From assembly GCA_905233425.1 (NCBI GenBank), contig CAJOEC010000015.1:1-50964 (forward strand): a stretch of 50,964 nucleotides of DNA. The letters run 5' to 3'. The notes below the pieces were generated by a model that was not told the DNA's origin, did no database searches, and worked only from the letters and a program-made list of their open reading frames with translations. Below are positions 30,536-39,653 of the stretch, in pieces. How positions within the stretch are numbered: position 1 is the stretch's first letter; every line of letters begins with the position of its first letter. This DNA is from an uncultured Prevotella sp. Its GTDB lineage: Bacteria; Bacteroidota; Bacteroidia; Bacteroidales; Bacteroidaceae. A program made the position numbers and the translations under genes.

Positions 30536-33001
30536 ATGAAAAAATTATTTACACTTATGGCCCTGGCTTGTATGGCACTTGGTGCACAGGCCCAGGGAAA
30601 GTATGCCCTTGAGGCAGGTTCAGGCGCTATTCCCTCTGGGACGAAGGTGACGTCGGTAGAAAACATCACTATGACCTTTGGTTATGAGGGTGAGGCCGAT
30701 TATCACGACCCCGCCGCCCCCACTGAAGCGACATTTGGCGTTTCCGGCTATACGGCCTACACGGATGGAAATGGCGTGAACGGTCAGGAAGATGGCTCCA
30801 AAGGCACCACCTACATCTTCAACCCCACGAAGAACGGTGAGATAACCGTGGCAGTGGTACTCAACAAGAACAAATCCTTTTACGTGTTGGAAGACGGCTC
30901 GGCTTTGGCAGACTACAACGGTATTAGCATAGCTATCAAGGCAGGAAAGTCATACACGTTCAGCGTCAAGGGCGGAAAGACCTACAAGGTGACTTGCGCC
31001 GGCTCGAAGCTCGGCTTCTATGGCTTTGAGTACACCGTCAGCGACGACCAGGGCGGAGGCGACGACAATCCGCCAATCGTCATACCTGAGAACAGCGAGA
31101 TTTATAGTGCTATCGTCGACGGTAAGCTCGCTCCTGAGTTCGCCGCTGTGGCAGGTGAGAATGGTGGTGCGGCCAACAACACCGAGGACGGCAAGAGCAT
31201 CATTACCATTAAGGCCGGCAAGGCAACTGTGACCGCCGTGGGCGGCACCACGCCCGCCAACGACGAGACTATTGGCGGAGGAGCACAGCAAATCACTCCC
31301 GGTGCTCCCATCGAGGGTAAGGAGAACACCTACGAGGTGGCCTCCGTTGGCGCATGGAACGATGTGACATGGGGACTGAAGCCCCAAAGCGACATTGACT
31401 TCTGGTACGTCACCGGCACGGGTAATCCCTACGTGGACATGCTCTGCGTGCAGAACTCGAAGGACGGCGAACTCGTGGAAGGCAGCTACAAAGCCGACTA
31501 CGTGTACTACGAGCCAGACGGTTCCCTGGGTATGCCTATCACTGGTCTGTACTACAAGTTCACTGCCACGGCACAGGGTGCCTTCAAGGTAAAAGTTTGG
31601 GCCAACAAGGGTAACCGTAAGACATTCGTGGTCAATGCTGCCACACAGAAGGCCGAGCGTCTCTATGCCTCTGGCTACATCAACGGCGTGAACGACGAGG
31701 CAGGCAAGAAGAAGCTGCTCACCGTGGAGCAGGTGGACAGCGTACACCATATTTATATATATGGTGCTTACGAGGCAGCCGTGGAGGCTGGCACTAAGAG
31801 CGAGGAGGAGCTGGCTCAGATGAAGGAAGAGGCCGATGCTTTGGCAATCGAGCGCCAATATGTTATAGGTAACGGTAACCAGAACTTCTGGGGCTGGCTG
31901 ACCTTCGACGTTGATCCGGGCGAGGAGTACTGGGTGTTCCAGCACAGCTCGCAGATTGGCTTCGGCGGCTTTGAGTTCCACGAGGGCGTTACCGCTGAGG
32001 AGCTTATCGCCGGCATCGAACCTGCCTACGTCTACACCACAAACTTCTCCACATACGAGGACGAGGAGAGCGGCGAGCGCGTGACATGGAAGGGCGAGAA
32101 GGCCATCGGCGAGGGTTCGTTAGAAAGCACCGAGGAAGAGGGCGAGCCTTTCGGCGACTACTTCCAAGGCTACGGAGGCACAGTTCGCCAGAGCTACTGC
32201 CTGCTGCCCGAGGACGTGCTGGCACACTCGGCCAAAACTCATGAGTTGACCATCGCCTTCTGGCTGAGCGCAAAGGGACTCACTCCCGACCAGTACACCT
32301 ACTCCCCGCTGTTTACTGCATACGCCAAGCAGGAAAGCCCCAACGGAACGCCAATGTTTGCCCTGCAGAGCCGCGGCTTCGCACAGGTGAACTGCAACGG
32401 ATGGTGTGACTTCACCTCAGCCAACAACGTCAGCGGCAAGAACAACGTATATAACCAGAACGCTTGGGAGGCCAACGACGCCAACCACACTTTCGTCGAC
32501 AACTGGCTCGACGACCAGAAATGGCACTACTACACCGCCGTGTTCACCGACAACAACGCCAAGATTTTCCTCGACGGCGAGGTGAAGAACGAGTGGAACG
32601 TTGACGGAACGAGCGACGGACAGGTCATCAGCGGCCTGTTCACCAACGGTGCCGACCTGAAGTATGTATGCCTCGGCGGCAACCAGGCATGGGACTGGAA
32701 CGACAATGACGCTCCCTTCCGCTTCGCCCGTCTGCTTATCAAGAACAGCAAGATGACCGCCGGTGAGATTACCGCACAGATGGATGCCGACTTTGCCGAA
32801 TGGAGAAACCAGACCACTGAACCCGAAGTGAAGAAGGGCGACACCAATGGCGACGGTACGGTCGACGTGGCCGACATCTCGGCTGTCATCAGCGTCATGG
32901 CCGGAACTGCCGAATATGAAGGTGCCGACGTGAACGGCGACGGCACGGTCGACGTGGCCGACATCTCGAACATCATCTCTATCATGGCAGGAACAGAATA
33001 A
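30536..33001 (+). CDS. Secreted LamG-like protein with C-terminal dockerin-like domain
   Basis: The 821 residues start with a Sec signal peptide (MKKLFTLMALACMALGAQAQ). The middle is beta-rich without a family I recognise. Residues about 500-760 look like a LamG/concanavalin-type sandwich (WHYYTAVFTDNNAKIFLDG). The last 55 residues contain two calcium-binding dockerin-type repeats, DTNGDGTVDVADISAVISVM and ADVNGDGTVDVADISNIISI. It has no catalytic motif I can see, so it may be a glycan-binding or scaffold protein of the locus. No cohesin was recognised in the window. It has its own -7 element and is followed by the 33021-33100 hairpin. Confidence 0.85.
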   Translation: MKKLFTLMALACMALGAQAQGKYALEAGSGAIPSGTKVTSVENITMTFGYEGEADYHDPAAPTEATFGVSGYTAYTDGNGVNGQEDGSKGTTYIFNPTKNGEITVAVVLNKNKSFYVLEDGSALADYNGISIAIKAGKSYTFSVKGGKTYKVTCAGSKLGFYGFEYTVSDDQGGGDDNPPIVIPENSEIYSAIVDGKLAPEFAAVAGENGGAANNTEDGKSIITIKAGKATVTAVGGTTPANDETIGGGAQQITPGAPIEGKENTYEVASVGAWNDVTWGLKPQSDIDFWYVTGTGNPYVDMLCVQNSKDGELVEGSYKADYVYYEPDGSLGMPITGLYYKFTATAQGAFKVKVWANKGNRKTFVVNAATQKAERLYASGYINGVNDEAGKKKLLTVEQVDSVHHIYIYGAYEAAVEAGTKSEEELAQMKEEADALAIERQYVIGNGNQNFWGWLTFDVDPGEEYWVFQHSSQIGFGGFEFHEGVTAEELIAGIEPAYVYTTNFSTYEDEESGERVTWKGEKAIGEGSLESTEEEGEPFGDYFQGYGGTVRQSYCLLPEDVLAHSAKTHELTIAFWLSAKGLTPDQYTYSPLFTAYAKQESPNGTPMFALQSRGFAQVNCNGWCDFTSANNVSGKNNVYNQNAWEANDANHTFVDNWLDDQKWHYYTAVFTDNNAKIFLDGEVKNEWNVDGTSDGQVISGLFTNGADLKYVCLGGNQAWDWNDNDAPFRFARLLIKNSKMTAGEITAQMDADFAEWRNQTTEPEVKKGDTNGDGTVDVADISAVISVMAGTAEYEGADVNGDGTVDVADISNIISIMAGTE

Positions 33002-33020
33002 TCGCCAGTGAATACTAAAA

Positions 33021-33100
33021 CTTGTAGGGACATATTCTTGTATTTGTCCGCATCAGTTCTACACCGTTTGCGGACAAATACAAGAATATGTCTCTACAAG
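33021..33100. repeat. 80-bp hairpin with 32-bp arms, MITE-like
   Basis: Arms 33021-33052 and 33069-33100 differ at one base and enclose a 16-base loop. It has no T-run, so it is not a standard terminator. It lies between two plus-strand genes and would fold in their shared transcript. Confidence 0.9.
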
Positions 33101-33151
33101 TTAAAGCAATAGTCCCATGTTTTCCTATCACATCTAATTATATTAGTTTAT

Positions 33152-34576
33152 ATGAATAAAGCATCAGCTATATTTTCCCTGTCCCTTTTGGTATTCGGAG
33201 CGGCCGTCACGTCGTGTGCCGACCACTACGACGGCGACGAGTCGTGGAGTCCGCAGGTGCAGAACGCCACGCTGACTTCGCCCGAAGCCAGTAAGATCAG
33301 CATCACGGCAAGTCCCGACGGCAGCACGATGACCATCGCCTGGCCCGTGGTCTATGGCGCTGGCGGCTATGCCGTGGCACTCTACAACGTGAACAACCCT
33401 GAGACTCCAGTGCTCGTGAAGAGCGACTCCATCGACGGATGCAGCATGAGCGTAAGCCGCGAGGAGGACACCAACTACAGCCTCACCATCCGCACCTTGG
33501 GCAACCAGAAATACAACAACGCCGAGGCACAGCAGAGCACAGAGTATAAGTTCAACACTTTCCTGCCCACCTACGCCGAGATTCCCGACGGCTCAGACCT
33601 GAAGGCGTGGTTCGAGGCCAACCCTATCCCCGAGGACAGTGCCAGCCATCTGTGCTACGACCTTGCGCCAGGCGGCAACTACACCGTGTCGGGGAAGATT
33701 GAGTTCGGCGGACATCAGGTGACGCTGCGCTCGTCGTCGAAGAGCAACTATGCCAATGTGGAGATGCAGGCCGGATCGTACTTCGACACCTACGCCGGCT
33801 TCACCCTGAAATACCTCAACATCGATGCCGAGGCCACCAACAAGGCCATCGTCTATTTCAGCGATGAACCAAGCGAGAGCATACAGAACCTCATCGGCGA
33901 GAAGGGATGCTACTTTATCATGGATCCTGTGGTGGTGCAGGGCTGCAACATCACGAAGTTGGGAACGAGCATCGTCTCGGCCAACGGACCGAAATACGAC
34001 GTGCGCGTGGTGAGCATCAACAACACCGTGGTGGAACTCGACAAGACCATCCCGACGGCCAACAACGCCGCCTTCGTCTATATGAAGACGGGCTTCATCA
34101 CCGACTTCACCATCAAGAACTCAACTGTCTATTCGCGTGAGAAGACCGACGTGTTCTTCATCCAGCATGGCGGCCGCCCCAAGGATGTGAGCGACGAGGA
34201 GCAGCGGTGGGTGAGCATCCTCAACTGCACACTGGCCAACATCGCCTACGGCAAGAACTTCTGCGACTACCACAACGGGCAGACCACCTACCACTATGCG
34301 CTGAAGAACACCATCGTCCAGGACTGCGGAAAGGCGAATTTCCTGACGGGCCTGAACAAAGGACAATCGAGCGACAACCCCACTTGGGACGTGAATAACA
34401 ACACTTGCTGGCGCGACGGCTCGGATGCCAGTGCTTCGCAGACGGGCATCAAGAACCCCGGCCTATGGCTCACCACCGACCCCGAAATTGACCCCGCCAT
34501 CCCAGATTTCGTCCCCGCCACCGCTCAACAGGAGGCCGGGCAGGGAGATCCGCGATGGTTGACCTTAGCCCCCTAA
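33152..34576 (+). CDS. DUF4957/DUF5123-like surface lipoprotein of a PUL
   Basis: The 474 residues begin with a lipoprotein signal (lipobox VTSC, Cys 22). A fibronectin type III-like domain follows (about 45-140: TMTIAWPVVYGAGGYAVALY) and then a right-handed beta-helix-like region (VTLRSSSKSNYANVEMQ, DFTIKNSTVYSREKTDVFF, ILNCTLANIAYGKNFC). This arrangement fits the DUF4957/DUF5123 lipoproteins found in Bacteroidetes pectin loci, where they probably bind glycan at the cell surface. It usually follows SusC/D but here precedes them, with the AAA-nuclease gene between. The C-terminal Leu-Ala-Pro and TAA stop lie in a CCCCCTAAGTTAGGGGG repeat. Confidence 0.85.
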   Translation: MNKASAIFSLSLLVFGAAVTSCADHYDGDESWSPQVQNATLTSPEASKISITASPDGSTMTIAWPVVYGAGGYAVALYNVNNPETPVLVKSDSIDGCSMSVSREEDTNYSLTIRTLGNQKYNNAEAQQSTEYKFNTFLPTYAEIPDGSDLKAWFEANPIPEDSASHLCYDLAPGGNYTVSGKIEFGGHQVTLRSSSKSNYANVEMQAGSYFDTYAGFTLKYLNIDAEATNKAIVYFSDEPSESIQNLIGEKGCYFIMDPVVVQGCNITKLGTSIVSANGPKYDVRVVSINNTVVELDKTIPTANNAAFVYMKTGFITDFTIKNSTVYSREKTDVFFIQHGGRPKDVSDEEQRWVSILNCTLANIAYGKNFCDYHNGQTTYHYALKNTIVQDCGKANFLTGLNKGQSSDNPTWDVNNNTCWRDGSDASASQTGIKNPGLWLTTDPEIDPAIPDFVPATAQQEAGQGDPRWLTLAP

Positions 34577-34600
34577 GTTAGGGGGGGGGTCTGAACGGAC
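34566..34600. repeat. CCCCCTAAGTTAGGGGG repeat at the end of the DUF5123-like gene
   Basis: Same type as the copies at 2500-2525 and 2598-2614, with the trailing GGGTCTGAAC. It supplies the stop codon of the gene at 33152. Confidence 0.85.
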
Positions 34601-34630
34601 TACAATATATTGACTTTAGACTTTAGATCT

Positions 34631-36247
34631 ATGGGAACATATATCGACAAAGGAAATAATGCTTTCCGGGAAATACGCAATGGTGAGTATGTGGACAAGT
34701 CGGAACTGATAGCTGTAGTGAACAAGACACTCAGCACGGAGCAGAAATTCAGCTGCGTGACGCGATGCCGCCGTTTCGGCAAGTCGATGGCGGCGAAGAT
34801 GCTGGCTGCCTACTATGACCGTTCGTGCGACTCGCGCAGCCTCTTCGCCGACCTTGAGATTGCCAGCGACCCGACGTTTGAGCAGCACCTGAACAAATAC
34901 CCCGTCCTCTACCTCGACCTCTCGGCGTTCACCAGGGAGCTGGGCAAGGGAAGCATCGTGAAGCGCATGGAGAAAGAGCTGATAGCCGACATCCACACGG
35001 CTTACTCCAACGTGCCGGTGCCACGGGGCGGCGACCTGATGAAATATCTGCTGCGCATCCTTGCTGCCACGGGCGACCGCTTCGTCTTCATCATCGACGA
35101 GTGGGATGTCGTGCTGCGGGAGTGCGCCCAGAATCCGAAACTCAAAACCCGGGCAAAAGACGAGATAGACGACTACGTAGGATGGCTGCGCCGTATGTTC
35201 AAGGATATCACGGGTACGGATGTGTTCCTCGGTGTCTATATGACGGGAATACTGCCCATCAAGAAATACCCCACGGAGTCTGCCCTGAACAACTTCACGG
35301 AGTATTCGATGGTGTCGCCACGCAAGATGGCCCGCTACTTCGGCTTCACTATCAACGAGGTGCAGGCACTGGCAGAAAAACATGGCATGGACTTCGACGA
35401 GATGAAAAAATGGTACGACGGCTACCAGATTGGCAGCGAACCGTCGATGTTCAACCCCAATAGCGTGATGCAGGCCATCGACAGCGAGGTGTGCGAGAGC
35501 TACTGGTCGGCAACAGGTTCGTTCGCGTCGGTAGCCAACTATATCAACCGCGATTTCGACGGGCTGCGTGACAGCATCATCGACATGTTGGGTGGCGGAC
35601 GCTGCAAGGTGGACCCCACCAGTTTCCAGAACGACATGAGGGAGGTTCACTCGCGTGACGAGGTGTTCACGGTGCTCATTCACTTAGGCTACTTGTCGTT
35701 CAACCGGAGCAAGAACGAGTGTTACATCCCCAACCGGGAAGTGGCCGGCGAGATGGTGAATGCCGTGAAAGCCAATCGCTGGCAGCATGTGGCAACAGCC
35801 CTGCAGCAAAGCGATGACCTGCTGCAGGCCACCCTCGAAGGCGACAGCGACACCGTGGCACACATGGTGGACGCGGCCCACTCGGAGCATACCAGCATAC
35901 TCTCCTACTACAACGAGAACTCCATGGCCTGCGTGCTCTCCATCGCCTACTATGCCGCCCACGACGAATATGTGTTCCACCGCGAGCTGGCATCGGGCAA
36001 GGGGTTCGCCGACCTGGTGCTGCTGCCACGCAAGAACGTGGACAAGCCTGCCATCGTCCTTGAACTGAAGAAAGACAAGGATGCCGTGGCCGCCATCGAC
36101 CAGATAAGGAAGAAAGACTATCCTGCAAAAGTGGCCCAATACATGGCCGGGGAACCTAATCGGTCGCTCTTGCTCGTGGGCATCAACTTCGACAAGAAGA
36201 CAAAGACCCACGAATGTTGCATTGAAACCTATACGGATGAACAATGA
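34631..36247 (+). CDS. AAA-ATPase-like / PD-(D/E)XK nuclease domain protein
   Basis: The 538 residues follow the plan of a large Bacteroidales family (AAA-ATPase_like plus PD-(D/E)XK nuclease). The P-loop-like RCRRFGKSMAAKML is degenerate, the Walker B-like strand is FVFIIDEWDVVL, and the C-terminal nuclease core is GFADLVLLPRK followed by IVLELKK. I place the start at 34631 (MGTYIDKGNNAFREI), as in family members, rather than at 34610. The function of these proteins is unknown. It sits between the PUL lipoprotein gene and SusC, only 12 bp before SusC, so it probably shares their transcript; an unusual place for this family. Confidence 0.88.
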   Translation: MGTYIDKGNNAFREIRNGEYVDKSELIAVVNKTLSTEQKFSCVTRCRRFGKSMAAKMLAAYYDRSCDSRSLFADLEIASDPTFEQHLNKYPVLYLDLSAFTRELGKGSIVKRMEKELIADIHTAYSNVPVPRGGDLMKYLLRILAATGDRFVFIIDEWDVVLRECAQNPKLKTRAKDEIDDYVGWLRRMFKDITGTDVFLGVYMTGILPIKKYPTESALNNFTEYSMVSPRKMARYFGFTINEVQALAEKHGMDFDEMKKWYDGYQIGSEPSMFNPNSVMQAIDSEVCESYWSATGSFASVANYINRDFDGLRDSIIDMLGGGRCKVDPTSFQNDMREVHSRDEVFTVLIHLGYLSFNRSKNECYIPNREVAGEMVNAVKANRWQHVATALQQSDDLLQATLEGDSDTVAHMVDAAHSEHTSILSYYNENSMACVLSIAYYAAHDEYVFHRELASGKGFADLVLLPRKNVDKPAIVLELKKDKDAVAAIDQIRKKDYPAKVAQYMAGEPNRSLLLVGINFDKKTKTHECCIETYTDEQ

Positions 36248-36259
36248 AAAACCAAGATT

Positions 36260-39200
36260 ATGAAGTATAAAATAAAAAGGCGATTGCCACTAAGTTTATT
36301 ATTTATTTGTTCATTATTATTTAGTGTCAGCGCAAATGCGCAGAACAAAGTTGTGACCGGCACGGTCTACGACGAGACGGGCGAACCCGTCATCGGAGCC
36401 ACCGTGCAAGTGAAAGGCACGAAGATTGGCACCGTGACCGACATCGAAGGCAACTACAAGCTCGAAGTGCCCGAGAAGGCCAAGGTCACCATCAGTTATA
36501 TCGGCTACGTGGCCGTGGAGACCACCGGCGGCAAAGTGAAGCTGCAGGAAGACCGTGCCTCGCTCGAGGAGGTCGTGGTCGTGGGTTATGGCACGCAGAA
36601 GATGAAGAACGTGACGGGAGCCGTGGAAGCCATCTCTGCCGACGAGCTGAAAGACCTCTCCGTGGGTAGCCTCGGCGATGCCCTCGCCGGACAGTTCAAC
36701 GGCGTGAGCGTCACCCGTGGCGCAGGTGCCTACCGTCCCGGACAGTCGCCCTCGCTACAAATTCGTAATGCCGGGGCGAACACGAAGAACACCCCCGGTG
36801 CCACCAACGGCGGCGACCCCAACGCCTCGCCGCTCTACGTCATCGACGACTTCATCTCCACCGAGGAGGCCTTCAACAACCTCGATATCAGCGAGGTGGA
36901 AAGCATAACCGTGCTGAAGGACGCTGCCGCCGCCGTCTATGGCGCACGCTCGGCCTACGGTGTCGTCCTCGTCAAGACGAAGAAGGGCAAGGCCGGCGCT
37001 CCCCGCATCTCCTACAACGGGCAGTTAGGTTGGACGGATGCCATGTTCACCCCGAAGATGTTGTCGGCCTACGACTACGGGCGTATATGGAATGCCGTCA
37101 CCGCTGCCGGAACGGCTACGAAGGACTATGTAGACAACGCCCGCGTGCTCTTCCAGCAGAACGAGCTGGAGCAGATGAAGAGCCAGGGCTACAACCTGCT
37201 TGAAGACGAGTGGCACGCCGCACTGACCCACCGCCACAGCGTGAACGTCAGCGGCGGTACGGAGCAGGCCACTTACTTTGCTGCCATCTCCTATTTCAAC
37301 CAGGACGGTAACATCGGCAAGCTCGACTACGACCGCTGGAACTACCGCGCCGGCATGAACACCAACATCGGCAAGTATGTGAAGGCCACCCTCGAGGTGA
37401 GCGGCGACTATGGCAAGAAGAACAATGCCATCATCGCCAAGGGCGGCGGAACGGACGGCGACTACAGCTACCTGATGACACATCTGCCCTTCGTGCCCAG
37501 CTCGGTCGATGGCTATCCGCTGGTCTATTCGGGTATGCAGAACACCATCCCCACCACCGACACCCGCCTGTACAACTTTGAGGCCGTGCAGAACTGCGAT
37601 GACTACGTGCGCAACCAGACCAACAACATGACCATCAACAGCGCGCTCTCCTTCGACCTCGGCTTCATCAAACCCTTGCAGGGGCTCACCGCCCGCGTGT
37701 CGTACTCGAAGACCATCAACAACTCGAAGAACAACACCATGAAGACCTACATGGATGTCTTCATGCTGCAGGAGCGCAACCCCGAATACCCGCACCTCTA
37801 CACGTGGGAGGGGCAGAACACCGCCGAATGGTATAACGCTCATACGCTTACCACGCTGCGCCTGAACAACGGCAGCCTGCTGCAGCGTTCCATGCAGCGC
37901 AACGACTCGTACCAGCTGAACTTCACCCTGCAATATGCCCGCAAGTTCGGCCGCCACGACCTCAGCGCCCTCTACACCTTAGAGCGCTCGGAGAACGAGT
38001 GGGAAGACCTCGTAGGCGAGATTACCGACCCCGTGAGCTACACCGACGGACAGTCTAAGTCAGCCACCGGCGACCAGGCCACCTCGTTCAACCGTGGCGT
38101 GGGCGGTATGCTCTCGCATGTGGCCCGCTTCAACTATGCCTACGCCGACAAGTACCTCTTCGAGGCCCTCTTCCGTGCCGACGGCAACGGCTCGAAGTTC
38201 GCCCCCGAAAACCGCTGGGGCTACTTCCCCAGCTTCTCCGCCGGTTGGGTGATGAGTGAGGAGGAATGGTTCCAGAAAGCCCTGCCTTGGGTCAACTTCC
38301 TGAAGATCCGTGCCAGCTGGGGCTATCTCGGACGCGACAACATCGTGGCCTTTCTCTGGCGGCAGCAGTATAACCGCGACCTCGACAAGGGCGCCGTCTA
38401 CGGACAGACCACCACTTCGACACCAGTATCTGCCGGTTCGGTGATGCCCGTGCGTGGCGTGAACCCCTTCGTTCACTGGGACAAGAACTACAAGACCAAC
38501 GTCGGTCTCGACATGCGCTTCCTCGACGGTCGCCTGTCGGTCGATTTCAACTACTACTACGACCGTGGCCGCGATATGTTCATGACCTACACCGGCACGT
38601 CGATGTTCCCCACCACCGTGGGCACTCAGGCCTCGCCTGAGAACTACGGAGCCGTCGATAACTGGGGTTGGGAATTGAACCTCGGCTGGCGCGACAAGAT
38701 AGGCAAGGACTGGACCTACTGGGTGAAGCTCTCGACGGGCTGGAACGACAACAAGATTCTGGAAGGCCCCTTCCCTGCCACGCCTGAGTTCGACAGTCAG
38801 GTGAAGGGCGAGCGCATGGATCGCGGCGTCTGGGGCCTGAAGTGCCTTGGCATGTTCCGCAGCTATCAGGAGATTCAGGAGTACTTCGCCGAGAACAACA
38901 TCACCACCTACTTCGGCAAGACCATCGACGACATCCACCCCGGTACGCTCATCTATGAGGACGTTCATGGCGACAACGACGGCACGGGCAACTACGGCGG
39001 CCCCGACGGCAAAATTAACCAGAACGACTATGTGCGCCTGTCAAAGTTCTCTGACAACCCCTACGGCTTCACCGTCAACTTCGGCGGTTCGTGGCGCGAC
39101 CTCTCGCTCACCGCACAGCTCTCTGCCGCATGGGGAGCCTACAACATCGTGCAGACCGACTTCCGTAAGAGTGCCGATGACCTGGAGTATCAGAACGTGC

Positions 39201-39568
39201 CCTCGTTCTGGAGCGATATGTTCGTCTATGAGGACATATACGATGCAGAGGGCAACGTCACCGTAGCCCGCAACACCGAGGCTGCATATCCGAACATGAG
39301 GTACAGCAGCATCAACGAGCAGGCTTCTTCTTTCTGGCTCGTCAATGCCGCCAACGTCACCCTGCGCAACATCTCCTTAGCCTACAGTCTGCCGAAAGCA
39401 TGGCTGAAACCCATCGGCATCTCCAACGTCCGTCTGAACTTCACCATCCAGAACGCCCTCTACTTCTACAACCCCTATCCCGGAAAGTCGTGGGCCAGCT
39501 ACGGCGGCACCTACGGGCGCTATCCTAACCTCCGCAAGATGACATTCGGTATAAACGTGTCGTTCTAA
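36260..39568 (+). CDS. susC: SusC-like TonB-dependent outer-membrane transporter
   Basis: The 1102 residues start with a signal peptide, then a carboxypeptidase-D-like regulatory domain (VVTGTVYDETGEPVIGATVQ), the TonB box-like EEVVVVGYGTQKMKNVTGAV, a plug with SVGSLGDALAGQFNGV, and a large beta-barrel ending in TFGINVSF with a terminal Phe. It would import oligosaccharides released by the surface enzymes, with the SusD protein as lid. There is no STN domain, so anti-sigma signalling is not indicated. No repeat inserts are seen in this gene. SusD begins 85 bp downstream, after a family A repeat. Confidence 0.96.
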   Translation: MKYKIKRRLPLSLLFICSLLFSVSANAQNKVVTGTVYDETGEPVIGATVQVKGTKIGTVTDIEGNYKLEVPEKAKVTISYIGYVAVETTGGKVKLQEDRASLEEVVVVGYGTQKMKNVTGAVEAISADELKDLSVGSLGDALAGQFNGVSVTRGAGAYRPGQSPSLQIRNAGANTKNTPGATNGGDPNASPLYVIDDFISTEEAFNNLDISEVESITVLKDAAAAVYGARSAYGVVLVKTKKGKAGAPRISYNGQLGWTDAMFTPKMLSAYDYGRIWNAVTAAGTATKDYVDNARVLFQQNELEQMKSQGYNLLEDEWHAALTHRHSVNVSGGTEQATYFAAISYFNQDGNIGKLDYDRWNYRAGMNTNIGKYVKATLEVSGDYGKKNNAIIAKGGGTDGDYSYLMTHLPFVPSSVDGYPLVYSGMQNTIPTTDTRLYNFEAVQNCDDYVRNQTNNMTINSALSFDLGFIKPLQGLTARVSYSKTINNSKNNTMKTYMDVFMLQERNPEYPHLYTWEGQNTAEWYNAHTLTTLRLNNGSLLQRSMQRNDSYQLNFTLQYARKFGRHDLSALYTLERSENEWEDLVGEITDPVSYTDGQSKSATGDQATSFNRGVGGMLSHVARFNYAYADKYLFEALFRADGNGSKFAPENRWGYFPSFSAGWVMSEEEWFQKALPWVNFLKIRASWGYLGRDNIVAFLWRQQYNRDLDKGAVYGQTTTSTPVSAGSVMPVRGVNPFVHWDKNYKTNVGLDMRFLDGRLSVDFNYYYDRGRDMFMTYTGTSMFPTTVGTQASPENYGAVDNWGWELNLGWRDKIGKDWTYWVKLSTGWNDNKILEGPFPATPEFDSQVKGERMDRGVWGLKCLGMFRSYQEIQEYFAENNITTYFGKTIDDIHPGTLIYEDVHGDNDGTGNYGGPDGKINQNDYVRLSKFSDNPYGFTVNFGGSWRDLSLTAQLSAAWGAYNIVQTDFRKSADDLEYQNVPSFWSDMFVYEDIYDAEGNVTVARNTEAAYPNMRYSSINEQASSFWLVNAANVTLRNISLAYSLPKAWLKPIGISNVRLNFTIQNALYFYNPYPGKSWASYGGTYGRYPNLRKMTFGINVSF

Positions 39569-39569
39569 A

Positions 39570-39620
39570 GGCTCTCCCCCGCCCCCCCCGCCCCGTAGGG
39601 AGGGGAGTAGTTAGATTTGT
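39570..39620. repeat. Family A repeat between susC and susD
   Basis: A C-rich arm, CCCCGCCCCCCCCGCCCC, is followed by GTAGGGAGGGGAGTAGTTAG. It folds into a hairpin in the susC-susD spacer, where it could affect message stability or relative expression. Confidence 0.75.
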
Positions 39621-39653
39621 AAACATAATAAATGTAAATAATTCAGTTAAGTT

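Noticed and set aside
33021..33100. Reading the long hairpin as a rho-independent terminator
   Set aside because: The stem is far longer than usual and no T-run follows on either strand.
37025..38968. Minus-strand open frames opposite susC
   Set aside because: They are shadows of the SusC gene, rich in Val, His and Gly with no recognisable domain.
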